Positions 47,659-57,855 of a stretch of 64,000 nucleotides of DNA are shown here, one piece after another (positions within the stretch are counted from its first letter, which is position 1; each line of letters opens with the position of its first letter). Both the position numbers and the translations under genes were made by a program. The notes beneath the pieces were generated by a model. That model worked only from the letters and a program-made list of their open reading frames with translations. It did not search any database and was not told the DNA's origin. This stretch comes from Pseudomonas orientalis (GTDB lineage: Bacteria; Pseudomonadota; Gammaproteobacteria; Pseudomonadales; Pseudomonadaceae): positions 3,503,001 through 3,567,000 of the forward strand of contig NZ_CP094351.1 in NCBI RefSeq assembly GCF_022807995.1, written 5' to 3'.

Positions 47659-50600
47659 TTAGAAATCGCGCTTATAGAAAACATCCAGAGAACTGGCCAC
47701 ACCCGTCGCCACCTCCAGGTACACCTTCTTGCTCAGCAAATAACGCAACGCAATAGTGTTAGCCGGTTCGAACACCCCGACCCCATAACGCAGGCTGAGC
47801 TTCTCGTTGATCTTGCCGCTGGCCACCACCGCCGTACTGTTGCCGGTGCCTTGGGTATCCAGATCAAAATCTTGAATCCCCAGCTTATTGGCAATGTCCG
47901 AGGTCACACCGGTACTGCCCATCAAACCCAGGCCCAAGGCGGCTTCGGCGAGCATGTTGTTGTCTTCGCCGGTGTTGGTGCGCGAACGGCCCAGCACCAG
48001 GTACGACAGCGCATCTTCCTGGGCCATGGTCGGCTCGGAGAAGATCTGCGTGGTGGGCTGTTCGGCGCTGCCGCTCAGGCGAATACCGGCGGTCACGGTG
48101 CGGGATGATTCGACCACCACGCGCACGGCTTCGATGTCCAGGAAGGGTTGGTCCAGCGGCCCGGCGAACAACAGGCGTGCGCGACGCACGTTGAGGCGCT
48201 GGCCGTAAGCGCGGTAGCGGCCGTCGTTGAGCCACAGCTCGCCGCGGGTGTCCATGTTGTCGCCGATGTGCACATGGCCCTGGACCTTGGCGGTGAGGCC
48301 GAAGCCGGCGAAGTTGAGCTGGTCTTCCCCCACTTCCACGTCGATATCCATGGCCATGGCCATCGGCGGTTTACCCTCTTCGGTCTGGCTGCCGATGATC
48401 ACGGTGTCGTCGGAGACCTTGACGGTCGAAGGCGGCAGTTCGCGTACGGTGATGTCGCCACGGGGGATGTGGACTTTGCCGGCAATCGCCAGTTTGTCGT
48501 CCTTGAGGCTGATCTTCAGGTCGGGCGCCACTTCCAGCTTGGCGTAAGGCTCCACGGTGACCGGCAGTTGCGAACCTTTGAGGCTGAGGTCGACCAGCAG
48601 TGCGCGGCCCCAGTCGATCTGGCCCGTGAGGCTGCCCTGCCCGGCCTTGCCACTGTGCCAGCCGCCATTGAGCTGCACGCTTTCGCCAGCGATCTGCGCT
48701 TGCAGGTTCAGGCCCTCGAGGCTGATCGGCAGTTCTGGCCCGGAGACTTCGCCGTCCACCAGGTTCAGGTTGCCGTTGACCAGGGGCGCGAGCAAGCCGC
48801 CGGAGATGCGGCCGCTGCCGTTGAGCTTGCCGGTGAGTTTTTCCACCATGGGCACAAAGGGCCGCGCGACGGAAAGGTCCAGGCCGGCGAGGCTGAAGGT
48901 GCCAGTGACCGGTTTGTTGTTCGGCAGCGGGTTGATCTGTGCCTGCAACAACAACTCGCCGAGCTTGCCGCCACGGAAATTCAGCTGGGTGTCGATGCGC
49001 TTGGGGTTGAGGGTGGTTTCCATTTTCAGGGTGTCGTAGGGGAAATCCAGCCACTGGCCTTTGTCGCGCACGCGCAAGGTGCCGCCACTGGCGTCCACCG
49101 CGACCACGCCTTTGGGGCCGCTCTGGGGCAGGTCCAGTTGCACATCGGCGTTGAGCCTGCCCTGCCAGGCGAAGTCTTTGGGCAAGAAGGCCGCGAGGCT
49201 GTCGAGGGGGAATTGCTTGAGGTGGTAGCGCAGCTTCGGCTCGGGCATCAGGCGCTGGTCCTCGCCACACAGGCTGGCGCCGCCGGAGACCCAGCAGTGT
49301 GCGCCAAAGGTCAGCTTGCCATCGGCCAGGCGTTCGATCTTCGCCGGGGCTTGCAGCCGCCAGTCCTGGCCACCGGCTTGCACGTCGCCGCTGGCCAGGC
49401 GCCCGCGCCAGTCGTCTTTATCGAGGTTGCCGTCCAGGGCCAGGGCCAGTTTGACCAGCGGGCCGGTCAGGGCCAGCTGGACTTTCTGGCTTTTGATATC
49501 GCCCTGGGCGCTGGCAGTGAGGTTGCCGACTTGCGTCTCGCCGCTTTGAATACCGCTGGCCTTGAGGTCAAGCTTGGCGCGCTGGGCGCTATCGAGGTTG
49601 GCGTCCAGGTTGAGGGTTTGCAGGCGGTTGTCGGCAAAGGCCAGTTGCTGGCCATTGAGGTCGAGCTTGCCTTGAGGGGCTTTCAAGGTACCGGCCACCT
49701 CGACACGCCCGTTGACTTGCCCACGCAGTTGCGGCCAGAGCTGGGCCAGGCGCGCCAGCTTGATGTCGATCTGCCCGGCCAGGCGCTGTTGCAGGCTGCC
49801 GCTGCCGTTGATGCGGTTATCGCCCAGGCGGATGTCCAGGTTGGCGAGGGTCCATTGTTCGCCGGCGCCTTCGGCCTTGGCCGCGAGCACGGCGGTTTGG
49901 CCGCGCAGGCGGCCCTTGAGGTCGAGGTCGGCGTTGAGCTTGAGCTGTTCGTTCTTGAACTCGCCTTTGCTGCGTAGCGGCCCGGCCAGGGTGCCGGGCA
50001 ATTCCGCGACCCAGTAGGCCGGGTTCAGCGCCGACAGATCCAGGGCGGTGTCCCAGGCAATGCCGTCGGCGAATTGCAGGTTCAGGTGGCCTTCGGCCTT
50101 GCCCTGGCCGGCGCTCAGCTTCAGCTCAGGCAGGAAGACTTGCTTGAGGTCGCCACTAAAGGGGCTGACCACATTGAACTTGCCCGCCGGGCCGTCGAGG
50201 TCGGCCTTGAGATTGCCCAGGTAGTTGCCGTCTTTATAGGAGATTTCACCATTGAAGGTGCGCAAGGCCACTTGCGGCTCGTCGATGACCGGATAGAGGC
50301 GATGCCAGGGAAAATCCAGCCAGTCGATCTTGGCGTCCGCACTGAAGCCTTGCTGCCAGTCCAGGTTGGCACTGAGCTTGAGGCTTTGCTTGTCGCCGGC
50401 CATCAGGTCCAGGCCGGCGATCTGCGCGCCCTTGGCGTCAACCTTGCCCTTGAGCTGTAAATCCACCGGGCCTTTTTCGGCCGGTAGCACGGCCTTGCCC
50501 AGCAACTGGTAGCCCTTGCTCAGGTCGCCTTTGGCGCTCAGGTCCAGTTGGTTGAGTTGCAGGGTATCGGGCAGGTCTGCGCTGGGCTTGAACGACTCGG

Positions 50601-51348
50601 AGGTGATGTGCAACTGCGCAGGCAAATGTTCCACCAGGGGTTGCAGCTCGCCGGTGAGCTTGGCCGGCAGGTAGCCGCTGCTGTCGGCGTCGAGCTTGAG
50701 GGTCTTGAGCAGGTCGCCCTCGAGCTTGAGGGCGATGGTCCAGGGTGCGCCGCCCGGCGCATAGGGCAAGCTCAGGTTACCGGTTGCATTCAGCGGCCAA
50801 TCGCCGGTAGGTTGCAGCAGGCCGGCGAGGTCCAGTACCAGATCGTCGCGCTGCAGATGCACCGAGTCGATCTGCATACCGGCGGTGGTCCAGTGCGCCG
50901 CCAGTTGCAGACCCTTGAGTTCTTCACTGCCGTTGAACAGCAGGCTGCCGATGCGCACATCGCCCAACTGCAGGGCAACCGGCAGTTTCAGGTCGGGGAG
51001 TTGAATCGGCCCGCTGTCGCTTTCTTCGGCACCGGGGGCGAATTCCAGGCTGACCTGTTCCACCTCCAGTCGGTTGATGCACAGGGTCATGCGCAGCAGG
51101 CAGCCGGGCGACCAGTCGAATATCGGTGCATTCAGCTCGACGCGGCTGCCGTCCTGTTGCCACAGCAGATGGTCGGCACGCCACTGCCCGTCCAGGTGCC
51201 CCTGGAAATTTTCCACGCTCAAACCTGGCACCTGGCCCAAGGCCCAACGACTGCCCGCCTGGGTGCCGAGCACCGACCACAGCGCCAATAACAGCAAGGC
51301 GAGGATGGCGACCAGCGCCAGCCCCGCTATTTTCAAACCACGCATCAC
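47659..51348 (-). CDS. tamB: Translocation and assembly module subunit TamB
   Basis: A 1229-residue AsmA-like inner-membrane protein that spans the periplasm. An N-terminal membrane helix (IAGLALVAILALLLLALWSV) is followed by a very long beta-rich region. The C-terminal DUF490 domain ends YLEVATGVASSLDVFYKRDF, the tail that meets TamA. It helps insert outer-membrane proteins, including some autotransporters and ushers, and is proposed to move phospholipids. It overlaps tamA by 4 bp. The YadA-type adhesin gene beside it is a possible client. Confidence 0.95.
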   Translation of the reverse strand: MMRGLKIAGLALVAILALLLLALWSVLGTQAGSRWALGQVPGLSVENFQGHLDGQWRADHLLWQQDGSRVELNAPIFDWSPGCLLRMTLCINRLEVEQVSLEFAPGAEESDSGPIQLPDLKLPVALQLGDVRIGSLLFNGSEELKGLQLAAHWTTAGMQIDSVHLQRDDLVLDLAGLLQPTGDWPLNATGNLSLPYAPGGAPWTIALKLEGDLLKTLKLDADSSGYLPAKLTGELQPLVEHLPAQLHITSESFKPSADLPDTLQLNQLDLSAKGDLSKGYQLLGKAVLPAEKGPVDLQLKGKVDAKGAQIAGLDLMAGDKQSLKLSANLDWQQGFSADAKIDWLDFPWHRLYPVIDEPQVALRTFNGEISYKDGNYLGNLKADLDGPAGKFNVVSPFSGDLKQVFLPELKLSAGQGKAEGHLNLQFADGIAWDTALDLSALNPAYWVAELPGTLAGPLRSKGEFKNEQLKLNADLDLKGRLRGQTAVLAAKAEGAGEQWTLANLDIRLGDNRINGSGSLQQRLAGQIDIKLARLAQLWPQLRGQVNGRVEVAGTLKAPQGKLDLNGQQLAFADNRLQTLNLDANLDSAQRAKLDLKASGIQSGETQVGNLTASAQGDIKSQKVQLALTGPLVKLALALDGNLDKDDWRGRLASGDVQAGGQDWRLQAPAKIERLADGKLTFGAHCWVSGGASLCGEDQRLMPEPKLRYHLKQFPLDSLAAFLPKDFAWQGRLNADVQLDLPQSGPKGVVAVDASGGTLRVRDKGQWLDFPYDTLKMETTLNPKRIDTQLNFRGGKLGELLLQAQINPLPNNKPVTGTFSLAGLDLSVARPFVPMVEKLTGKLNGSGRISGGLLAPLVNGNLNLVDGEVSGPELPISLEGLNLQAQIAGESVQLNGGWHSGKAGQGSLTGQIDWGRALLVDLSLKGSQLPVTVEPYAKLEVAPDLKISLKDDKLAIAGKVHIPRGDITVRELPPSTVKVSDDTVIIGSQTEEGKPPMAMAMDIDVEVGEDQLNFAGFGLTAKVQGHVHIGDNMDTRGELWLNDGRYRAYGQRLNVRRARLLFAGPLDQPFLDIEAVRVVVESSRTVTAGIRLSGSAEQPTTQIFSEPTMAQEDALSYLVLGRSRTNTGEDNNMLAEAALGLGLMGSTGVTSDIANKLGIQDFDLDTQGTGNSTAVVASGKINEKLSLRYGVGVFEPANTIALRYLLSKKVYLEVATGVASSLDVFYKRDF

Positions 51349-53072
51349 AGCTCAGGCCCCATGGAAAAGTGCAATCGAACGCCTCCCGGGTCTTCCAGGG
51401 CATGGGCCAGGTCGAGGCGGATCGGGCCCACGGGCGAGACCCAGCGCACACCGACACCCACGCCGGTTTTCAGGCTGGGCATGTCCAGCGTATTGAACGA
51501 GTTGCCCTGGTCGATAAAGGTCGCGATCCGCCATTTTTCAGTGATGGAATATTGGTACTCGGCGCTCAGCGCCACCATGTAGCGGCCACCGATGCGGTCG
51601 CCGCGATCGTTTTCCGGCGACAGGGTCTGGTATTCATAACCGCGCACGCTCTGGTCGCCACCGGCGAAGAAGCGCAGCGACGGTGGCACGGATTTGTAGC
51701 CATTGGTGGCACTGCCCCCTACTTGCGCGCGGCCAAGAAAGCGGTGGTTATCCCACAAGGTGGTCAAGCCCTTGATCGTGGCGGTGCCATACAGCAGGTT
51801 GGTGTCGGAACCGAGCCCTTCCTTGGCGACTTTGCTGTCGAACATCAGGCGATAGCCGTTGTGCGGATCGATGCGGTTGTCGCTGCGCAGGTAGGAGTAG
51901 CTGATGCCCGGCATCACCAGGTTGCTCAAGCCCGAGTCATTGCCCAGGCGATACTCTTCACGCTGGTATTTGAGCGAGATCACCCGCGTCCAGCCGCTGG
52001 GCAACTTGCTGTGCCATTCGGGGCCGAGGGTGAGCAGCTTGCTCAAGGTGTCGGTGTTGGCGATCTCTTCATTCTGATAGCCGCCGGCGAAACGCAACTT
52101 GTCGGTGAGCGGAGGATCCAGTGGAATGTCGTACCACAGGCCGACGTTCTGGCGCGGCGCCGACAACTCGGCTTCCCAGCCATAACTGTGGCCCTGGGGG
52201 TTGACCCAGTGGCGCGTCCAGTTGGCCTTGCCGCGCGGGCCGACGTCGGTTGAGAACCCCAGGCCCAGGCCCATGGTGCGTGGTTTGCGCGTGTCCAGTT
52301 GCACGGCCACCGGAATCACGTCATTGGTCGAGGCTGTGGGGCTGGCGTCCACGCGCACGCTGTCGAAAAAACCACTGGCCTGCAGGTTCTGGTTGAGTTC
52401 GGCGACCAGTTCGGAGTCATAGGGCGTGCCAGGTTTGAACGGCACCATGCGTTGCAACAGCTCTTCGTCAAAGGGCGTGTCGCCGCTGAAGCTGACCTTA
52501 CCCATGCTGTAGCGCGGGCCGCTGTCGTAAATGAGTTCGATGTCGGCCACGCCTGCTTGAGGGTCGACGGCAAGTTTCTGGCTGGTAAAGCGCCCGCTGA
52601 AAAAGCCGTAGCGCGACGCCTGGTTCTGGATCAGGCGCTTGGCGTCGTCGTAATGGCCGTGATTGAGCACCGCGCCGGGCTTGAGATCGTCGCTGGCGCG
52701 CACGCGAAATCCCTTGAGGCTCGCCGCCGGCCCGTCGACCCGCAGGGTAACGTTGCGCAGATGCACCGGCTCGCCGGGATCGATGGTGAGGGTCAGGCGC
52801 GGATTCTTGCCGCCCTTCACATCGCTGGCAATCCGGGGCTGATAGAAACCCAGCGCCTGGGCCGCTTTGCGCGCCTGTTCTTCGGCCCCACGGCTGAATC
52901 GCAGCAGGGCTTCTTCATCACGATCGCCAACCCCGCCGATGTAGCCTTCGATGTTGGCTTTCAGCGCGTCATTTGAGGGTTTGATCCGCACGTCCAGTTC
53001 GCTTTGCGCCAAAGCGCCGCAGCTTGTGAACAGCAGAATCAAGCCGCTGGTAAATCTTCCTGGAAACTTCAT
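51345..53072 (-). CDS. tamA: Translocation and assembly module subunit TamA (Omp85 family)
   Basis: A 575-residue outer-membrane protein, close to the E. coli TamA length. The signal peptide (FTSGLILLFTSCGALAQS) is followed by three POTRA domains (~25-265) and an Omp85 barrel. Barrel landmarks are GLGFSTDVGPRGKANWTRHW, the lid-loop segment FFAGGDQSVRGYEY (FxxGG-x-x-x-x-RGY) and the final VGVRWVSPVGPIRLDLAHAL. It is co-transcribed with tamB. The first gene of the pair starts at ATG 53072, 64 bp from the convergently oriented end of the GNAT region. Confidence 0.96.
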   Translation of the reverse strand: MKFPGRFTSGLILLFTSCGALAQSELDVRIKPSNDALKANIEGYIGGVGDRDEEALLRFSRGAEEQARKAAQALGFYQPRIASDVKGGKNPRLTLTIDPGEPVHLRNVTLRVDGPAASLKGFRVRASDDLKPGAVLNHGHYDDAKRLIQNQASRYGFFSGRFTSQKLAVDPQAGVADIELIYDSGPRYSMGKVSFSGDTPFDEELLQRMVPFKPGTPYDSELVAELNQNLQASGFFDSVRVDASPTASTNDVIPVAVQLDTRKPRTMGLGLGFSTDVGPRGKANWTRHWVNPQGHSYGWEAELSAPRQNVGLWYDIPLDPPLTDKLRFAGGYQNEEIANTDTLSKLLTLGPEWHSKLPSGWTRVISLKYQREEYRLGNDSGLSNLVMPGISYSYLRSDNRIDPHNGYRLMFDSKVAKEGLGSDTNLLYGTATIKGLTTLWDNHRFLGRAQVGGSATNGYKSVPPSLRFFAGGDQSVRGYEYQTLSPENDRGDRIGGRYMVALSAEYQYSITEKWRIATFIDQGNSFNTLDMPSLKTGVGVGVRWVSPVGPIRLDLAHALEDPGGVRLHFSMGPEL

Positions 53073-53136
53073 AGGCGCGGATGCTACACGAGCGAGAGAG
53101 GAACTTTGAACTCGGATTTATCTGAATAATTCTGTC

Positions 53137-53787
53137 TCAAGCCGTTGCAGCACGTAACGCCTGGGGATTGGGATGAAAAAACACATGCTCCAGGACGGGT
53201 CCTACGGCTATTTCACCGATTTCCTCATAGCCCTGGCGCTTATAGAAATCCAGGTATCGGGAATTGCCCGTGTCGAGCACTACGCCCGATGAATGCGGGT
53301 CATCGGCGCACCAGTTGTGGACCGCTTCAAGCAGTTGTTCGCCGTAGTGTTGACCTTGCAGCTGCGGGTGAATGCCCAGCAACGGCAACACATGCACCGA
53401 CTCTGCAGGCAGGCACGCCAACACGGCCTGGTGGTATTCGAGGTAACGCCGTGTACCGCGCACACCGGTGCTCAGCCACATGCGGATCTGCCAGGCCCAG
53501 CTCTCGGTGATGCCCAGGCGCCGTTGCGGCGGCGCGATAAGGGCGACACCGATCAAACGGTCGTTGACGAACAGGCCGATGGCCGGAAGTTTCTGGAAGA
53601 AATGCTGCTTGACCAGCTCCCGCACCGTGGCGCGCACGCGCTGTTCATAACCTGGCCGCTCGGCTTCGAAGATATAGGCGAAGGTCGGTTCGTGACGGTA
53701 GGCCTGGTACAGCAGAGAACGCGCTTCGCGGGAATAACCGCTATTGAGTACACGGATTTGGGCAGCGGCCGTCGAAGTGTCAGGCAT
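53137..53787 (-). CDS. GNAT-family N-acetyltransferase
   Basis: A 216-residue acetyltransferase from ATG 53787 (MPDTSTAAAQIRVL), with GGAG about 10 nt upstream; the longer frame adds eight residues. Acetyl-CoA binding is indicated by the central VHVLPLLGIHPQLQGQHYGEQLLEAV (Q-x-x-G-x-G/Y-type motif A). VVLDTGNSRYLDFYKRQGYEEIGEI follows as motif B. Cytosolic; acyl acceptor unknown. It is divergent from xthA. Confidence 0.88.
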   Translation of the reverse strand: MPDTSTAAAQIRVLNSGYSREARSLLYQAYRHEPTFAYIFEAERPGYEQRVRATVRELVKQHFFQKLPAIGLFVNDRLIGVALIAPPQRRLGITESWAWQIRMWLSTGVRGTRRYLEYHQAVLACLPAESVHVLPLLGIHPQLQGQHYGEQLLEAVHNWCADDPHSSGVVLDTGNSRYLDFYKRQGYEEIGEIAVGPVLEHVFFHPNPQALRAATA

Positions 53788-53955
53788 AACAGTCAATCTC
53801 CTGGACGCCATTCAAAATAGGACGTTCTTATGGGTACGAACCTGCGCAGCGCCAGTCGTTCCCAGACATTAGCAGCGCATGCGTCCTACCGCCACGCTGG
53901 CCCCCGTCCGACTTGTCGGCTAGCATCGCCCTTTTGCCAGACTGGACCGCCGACC

Positions 53956-54768
53956 ATGAAAATCGTCTCCTTCAATATCAACGGGCTGCGTGCCCGCCCT
54001 CATCAGCTGGCGGCGCTGATTGAAAAGCATCAGCCGGACGTCATTGGCCTGCAGGAAACCAAGGTCCACGACGACCAGTTCCCGCTGGCCGAGGTCCAGG
54101 CGCTGGGCTATCACGTTTATTACCATGGCCAGAAAGGCCATTACGGTGTGGCCCTGCTCTCGCGCAAGGAAGCGTTAAGCGTGCACAAGGGTTTTGCCAG
54201 CGATGAAGAAGACGCCCAGCGCCGGTTTATCTGGGGCACCTTCGCCGACGAAACCGGCAACCCGGTCATCATCATGAACGGCTACTTTCCACAAGGTGAA
54301 AGCCGCGACCACCCCACCAAATTCCCGGCCAAACAGCGCTTCTATGAAGACCTGCAACAACTGCTGGAAAGCCGCTTCAGCAATGATCAGGCCCTGGTGG
54401 TGATGGGCGACGTGAATATTTCCCCACAGGACTGCGACATCGGCATCGGCGCCGACAACGCCAAACGCTGGCTGAAAACCGGCAAGTGCAGCTTCCTGCC
54501 GGAAGAGCGCGAGTGGATGGCCCGCCTGAAAAACTGGGGCCTGGTGGACAGCTTCCGTCACTTGAACCCTGAGGTGACCGACCGTTTCAGCTGGTTCGAT
54601 TACCGCAGCCGTGGCTTTGAGGACGAGCCCAAGCGTGGGCTGCGCATCGATGTGATCATGGCGTCCAACGGCTTGCTCCCGCGGGTCAAGGATGCCGGCG
54701 TCGATTATGATTTGCGGGCACTGGAAAAGCCGTCGGACCATGCGCCGATCTGGTTGGAATTGAGTTAA
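53956..54768 (+). CDS. xthA: Exodeoxyribonuclease III
   Basis: A 270-residue AP endonuclease and 3'-5' exonuclease for base excision repair. It starts at ATG 53956 ([17 protein letters not shown]); the longer frame to 53830 is not family-like. Catalytic motifs are FNINGLRA (N), GLQETKV (E), NGYFPQGE with Tyr, [14 protein letters not shown] (D-x-N), [10 protein letters not shown] and the final [11 protein letters not shown] (D-H pair). Cytosolic, monocistronic. Confidence 0.96.
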   Translation: MKIVSFNINGLRARPHQLAALIEKHQPDVIGLQETKVHDDQFPLAEVQALGYHVYYHGQKGHYGVALLSRKEALSVHKGFASDEEDAQRRFIWGTFADETGNPVIIMNGYFPQGESRDHPTKFPAKQRFYEDLQQLLESRFSNDQALVVMGDVNISPQDCDIGIGADNAKRWLKTGKCSFLPEEREWMARLKNWGLVDSFRHLNPEVTDRFSWFDYRSRGFEDEPKRGLRIDVIMASNGLLPRVKDAGVDYDLRALEKPSDHAPIWLELS

Positions 54769-54792
54769 TTCCCTGACACTACTCGGTCAACT

Positions 54793-54892
54793 TGTAGGAG
54801 CGAGCTTGCTCGCGAAAAACGTCAACGATACCGCGTGTTTACTGAACGAACGCGGTGCCTGTGAGTTTTTCGCGAGCAAGCTCGCTCCTACA
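54793..54892. repeat. REP pair, perfect arms
   Basis: Arms at 54793-54816 and 54869-54892 are exact 24-bp reverse complements, core GTAGGAGCGAGCTTGCTCGC. They lie between xthA and the PstS-OmpA gene. No gene in the gap. Confidence 0.92.
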
Positions 54893-55005
54893 GAGGGCCA
54901 GGGCAAGCCTCCTCCCACATTTATATCTGTGATTTATCAGTCATATGTTTGCAATCCAACTGACTTAATCTCGCGGCACTCCCTTTTGCGCAAGAAGGTG
55001 CCGGC

Positions 55006-56337
55006 ATGAGGCTGCGCGTTCTGTTACTGCTGACGCTTTTCCCGTTTTTCGCTGTGTCCTCCCCTCTCCCGCTTCCCGATCAAGGCCCGGCACTGCGCAT
55101 CCAGGGCTCCAACACCATCGGCGCGGGGTTGGGGCCGGCCCTGGTCAAGGGGTTGATGGAGCGCCAGGGTTTGCAAGGCGTGCACAGCGAAGCCGCCGAG
55201 GGCGCCAATGAGCAGCGTGTGATCGGCAAAACCCGTCAGGGTAAAACCGTATTCATCGACATAGCCGCCCATGGCTCCAGCACCGGTTTTGCCGCGCTGA
55301 AAAACAACAGCGCCGACCTGGCCGCGTCATCGCGCCCGATCAACGACCACGAACTGGTCGCCCTCGAGCCTCTGGGCGACATGAAAAGTCCCGACGCCGA
55401 ACAGGTGATCGCCATAGACGGCCTGGCGATCATCCTTAACCCGCAGAATCGGCTGAACACCCTCAACACCGAGCAACTGGCGCAAATATTCAATGGCCAG
55501 ATCAGCACCTGGGAAGCACTGGGCGGCAGTGGCGGCGCCATTCATGTGTACGCCCGCGACGACCGGTCCGGTACCTACGACACCTTCAAGGAGCTGGTGC
55601 TGAATCGCCGCGACAAACCGCTGGCCGCGTCGGCCCGGCGTTTCGAGTCCAGTGAAGCGCTGTCCGATGCGGTCAGCCGGGACCCTCAGGGCATCGGTTT
55701 TATCGGGCTGCCCTACGTACGCCAAGCCAAGGCCGTGGCGGTGGTCGATGGCGACTCGCAACCGATGCTGCCACTGAGCAGCCTGATCGCCACCGAGGAT
55801 TACCCGCTGTCACGACGACTGTACTTTTATCTGCCGCTGGCGACGCATAATCCCTGGGCCAAGGCATTGGTGGACTTTGCCCAAAGCAGCCAGGGCCAGG
55901 CCATCGTCGCGGCCAACGGCTTTATCGCACAGCACGTGCAGGCAATCGGCGTGGAACCCCGCGCCTCGATGCCAGGGGATTATCAAGCGATTGTGCGCAA
56001 CGCCCAGCGCCTGACCGTGAACTTTCGTTTCGAGGAAGGCAGCGCCAGCCTGGACAACAAGGCGCGCCAGGATGTGCAGCGGGTGGTGGCCTACCTGAAA
56101 AGCCACGGCAAACTGCACAAGCAGGTGACGCTGGTGGGGTTTGGCGATGCCAAGGATGATCCGCAGCGGGCGGCCTTGCTATCGAAGTTGCGGGCCATGG
56201 CGGTGCGCCGGGAGTTGGTCAAAAGCGGCGTGATACTGCGCGATATTCGTGGGTTTGGCGGGCAGATGCCGGTGGCGGCAAATACGGCGGATGAAGGCCG
56301 GATCAAGAATCGGCGGGTGGAGGTTTGGGTGTACTGA
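55006..56337 (+). CDS. Phosphate-binding-like protein fused to OmpA domain
   Basis: A 443-residue exported protein. The signal peptide is MRLRVLLLLTLFPFFAVSSP. Residues ~27-310 are a PstS-like solute-binding domain (LRIQGSNTIGAGLGPALVKG, SSRPINDHELVALEPLGD, IFNGQISTWEALGG, YARDDRSGTYDTFKELVL). Residues ~335-443 are an OmpA-C domain (LTVNFRFEEGSASLDNKARQ, VTLVGFGDAKDD, GFGGQMPVAANTADEGRIKN, RRVEVWVY). The OmpA half should tether it to peptidoglycan, so it may sense or hold phosphate at the wall rather than feed an ABC importer; no pst permease is adjacent. Confidence 0.88.
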   Translation: MRLRVLLLLTLFPFFAVSSPLPLPDQGPALRIQGSNTIGAGLGPALVKGLMERQGLQGVHSEAAEGANEQRVIGKTRQGKTVFIDIAAHGSSTGFAALKNNSADLAASSRPINDHELVALEPLGDMKSPDAEQVIAIDGLAIILNPQNRLNTLNTEQLAQIFNGQISTWEALGGSGGAIHVYARDDRSGTYDTFKELVLNRRDKPLAASARRFESSEALSDAVSRDPQGIGFIGLPYVRQAKAVAVVDGDSQPMLPLSSLIATEDYPLSRRLYFYLPLATHNPWAKALVDFAQSSQGQAIVAANGFIAQHVQAIGVEPRASMPGDYQAIVRNAQRLTVNFRFEEGSASLDNKARQDVQRVVAYLKSHGKLHKQVTLVGFGDAKDDPQRAALLSKLRAMAVRRELVKSGVILRDIRGFGGQMPVAANTADEGRIKNRRVEVWVY

Positions 56338-56370
56338 GGCTGGGTTTTTGGGGTGTTCAAGCCGGCCTCA

Positions 56371-56442
56371 TCGGGGGCAAGCCCCCTCCCACATTTTGCC
56401 TGTATTCATAAATCCAAGTGTGGGAGGTGGCTTGCCGCCGAT
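56371..56442. repeat. REP pair in tail-to-tail orientation
   Basis: TCGGGGGCAAGCCCCCTCCC at 56371 onward and TGTGGGAGGTGGCTTGCCGC at 56419 onward, separated by about 25 bp, between convergent genes. Confidence 0.85.
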
Positions 56443-56458
56443 AGCAGGCGACGCGGTC

Positions 56459-57688
56459 TCACTGCCCGCCGCGCATCATCTCCTTGGGCACATACTTGCC
56501 AATCTCGAACTTGCCGATCGCCGCACGGTGCACTTCATCCGGGCCATCGGCCAGGCGCAGGGTGCGCTGCATGGCGTACATATAGGCCAGCGGGAAGTCA
56601 TTGGACACCCCGGCACCGCCGTGAATCTGGATCGCACGGTCAATGACCTTCAACGCTACATTCGGCGCAACCACCTTGATCTGGGCGATTTCGCTCTTGG
56701 CGACTTTATTGCCCACGGTGTCCATCATGTACGCCGCTTTCAAGGTCAGCAGCCGCGCCATGTCGATTTCCATGCGCGAGTCGGCGATCTTGTCGATATT
56801 GCCGCCCAGGCGGGCCAGCGGCTTGCCGAAGGCGCTGCGGCTGACCGAGCGTTTGCACATCAATTCCAGCGCGCGCTCGGCCATGCCGATCGAGCGCATG
56901 CAGTGGTGGATACGGCCCGGGCCGAGCCGGCCCTGGGCGATCTCAAACCCGCGCCCCTCGCCCAACAGCACGTTTTCGTAAGGCACGCGTACGTTGTCGA
57001 ACAACACTTCGGCGTGGCCGTGGGGCGCGTCGTCGTAGCCGAATACCGGCAGCGGGCGCAGGATTTTTACGCCGGGCGTGTCCACTGGCACCAGGATCAT
57101 CGAGTGCTGCTGGTGGCGCGGCGCATCCGGGTTGCTCAGGCCCATGAAGATCAGGATCTTGCAGCGCGGGTCGCAGGCGCCGGAGGTCCACCACTTCTTG
57201 CCGTTGATCACCCATTCATCGCCCTGGCGTTCGGCGCGGGCGGCCATGTTGGTGGCGTCCGAGGAGGCTACATCCGGTTCGGTCATGGCGAAGGCTGAAC
57301 GAATCTCGCCACGCAGCAGCGGCTCGAGCCAGCGTTGTTTCTGCTCTTCGTTGGCGTAGCGCACCAGCACTTCCATGTTGCCGGTGTCGGGCGCGGAACA
57401 GTTGAACGGTTCCGGGCCGAGCAAGGAGCGGCCCATGATCTCGGCCAATGGCGCGTACTCAAGGTTGGTCAGGCCGGCGCCCAGCTCGGATTCCGGCAGG
57501 AACAGGTTCCACAACCCCTCGGCTTTGGCCTTGGCTTTGAGCTCTTCCATGATGGCGGTGGGCTGCCAGCGGTCACCTTCGCTGACCTGGCGTTCGAACA
57601 CCGGCTCGGCCGGGTAGACGTAAGCGTCCATGAATGCGCTGACGCGTTCACGCAGTTCCTGAACCTTGGGCGAATAGGCGAAATCCAT
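56459..57688 (-). CDS. Acyl-CoA dehydrogenase family protein
   Basis: A 409-residue flavoenzyme. The N-terminal helical domain begins [20 protein letters not shown]. The middle beta domain carries [20 protein letters not shown] and [18 protein letters not shown], the FAD/substrate signature. The C-terminal domain has [14 protein letters not shown] and [20 protein letters not shown]. The ACAD10/11-like arrangement suggests a branched or hydroxylated acyl substrate rather than a classical straight-chain one, but this is uncertain. It is divergent from a LysR gene that probably regulates it. Confidence 0.9.
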   Translation of the reverse strand: MDFAYSPKVQELRERVSAFMDAYVYPAEPVFERQVSEGDRWQPTAIMEELKAKAKAEGLWNLFLPESELGAGLTNLEYAPLAEIMGRSLLGPEPFNCSAPDTGNMEVLVRYANEEQKQRWLEPLLRGEIRSAFAMTEPDVASSDATNMAARAERQGDEWVINGKKWWTSGACDPRCKILIFMGLSNPDAPRHQQHSMILVPVDTPGVKILRPLPVFGYDDAPHGHAEVLFDNVRVPYENVLLGEGRGFEIAQGRLGPGRIHHCMRSIGMAERALELMCKRSVSRSAFGKPLARLGGNIDKIADSRMEIDMARLLTLKAAYMMDTVGNKVAKSEIAQIKVVAPNVALKVIDRAIQIHGGAGVSNDFPLAYMYAMQRTLRLADGPDEVHRAAIGKFEIGKYVPKEMMRGGQ

Positions 57689-57791
57689 GAGCGGCTCCCT
57701 TCTGTGAGAGGTTGTTTAGGTCATGCAATCGATGCTAGAACAGCGCTGATAATTTACCTAGCCTATTCTCGGCGTGTATTAACATTCATCA

Positions 57792-57806
57792 CCGATATAT
57801 GATCGG
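57792..57806. promoter_or_regulatory. Dyad between acyl-CoA dehydrogenase and LysR genes
   Basis: CCGAT-ATATG-ATCGG, perfect 5-bp arms, 49 bp before the LysR ATG. LysR proteins bind such interrupted dyads in the shared promoter. Inference only. Confidence 0.4.
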
Positions 57807-57855
57807 CGTCTGAAGACGTAAAAAATCGCCACCTGATAATAAGAGCGCAACCCAA

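Noticed and set aside
48148..49977. 609-codon open frame opposite tamB
   Set aside because: Antisense to the long beta-repeat region of tamB; composition mirrors that repeat and there is no recognisable fold.
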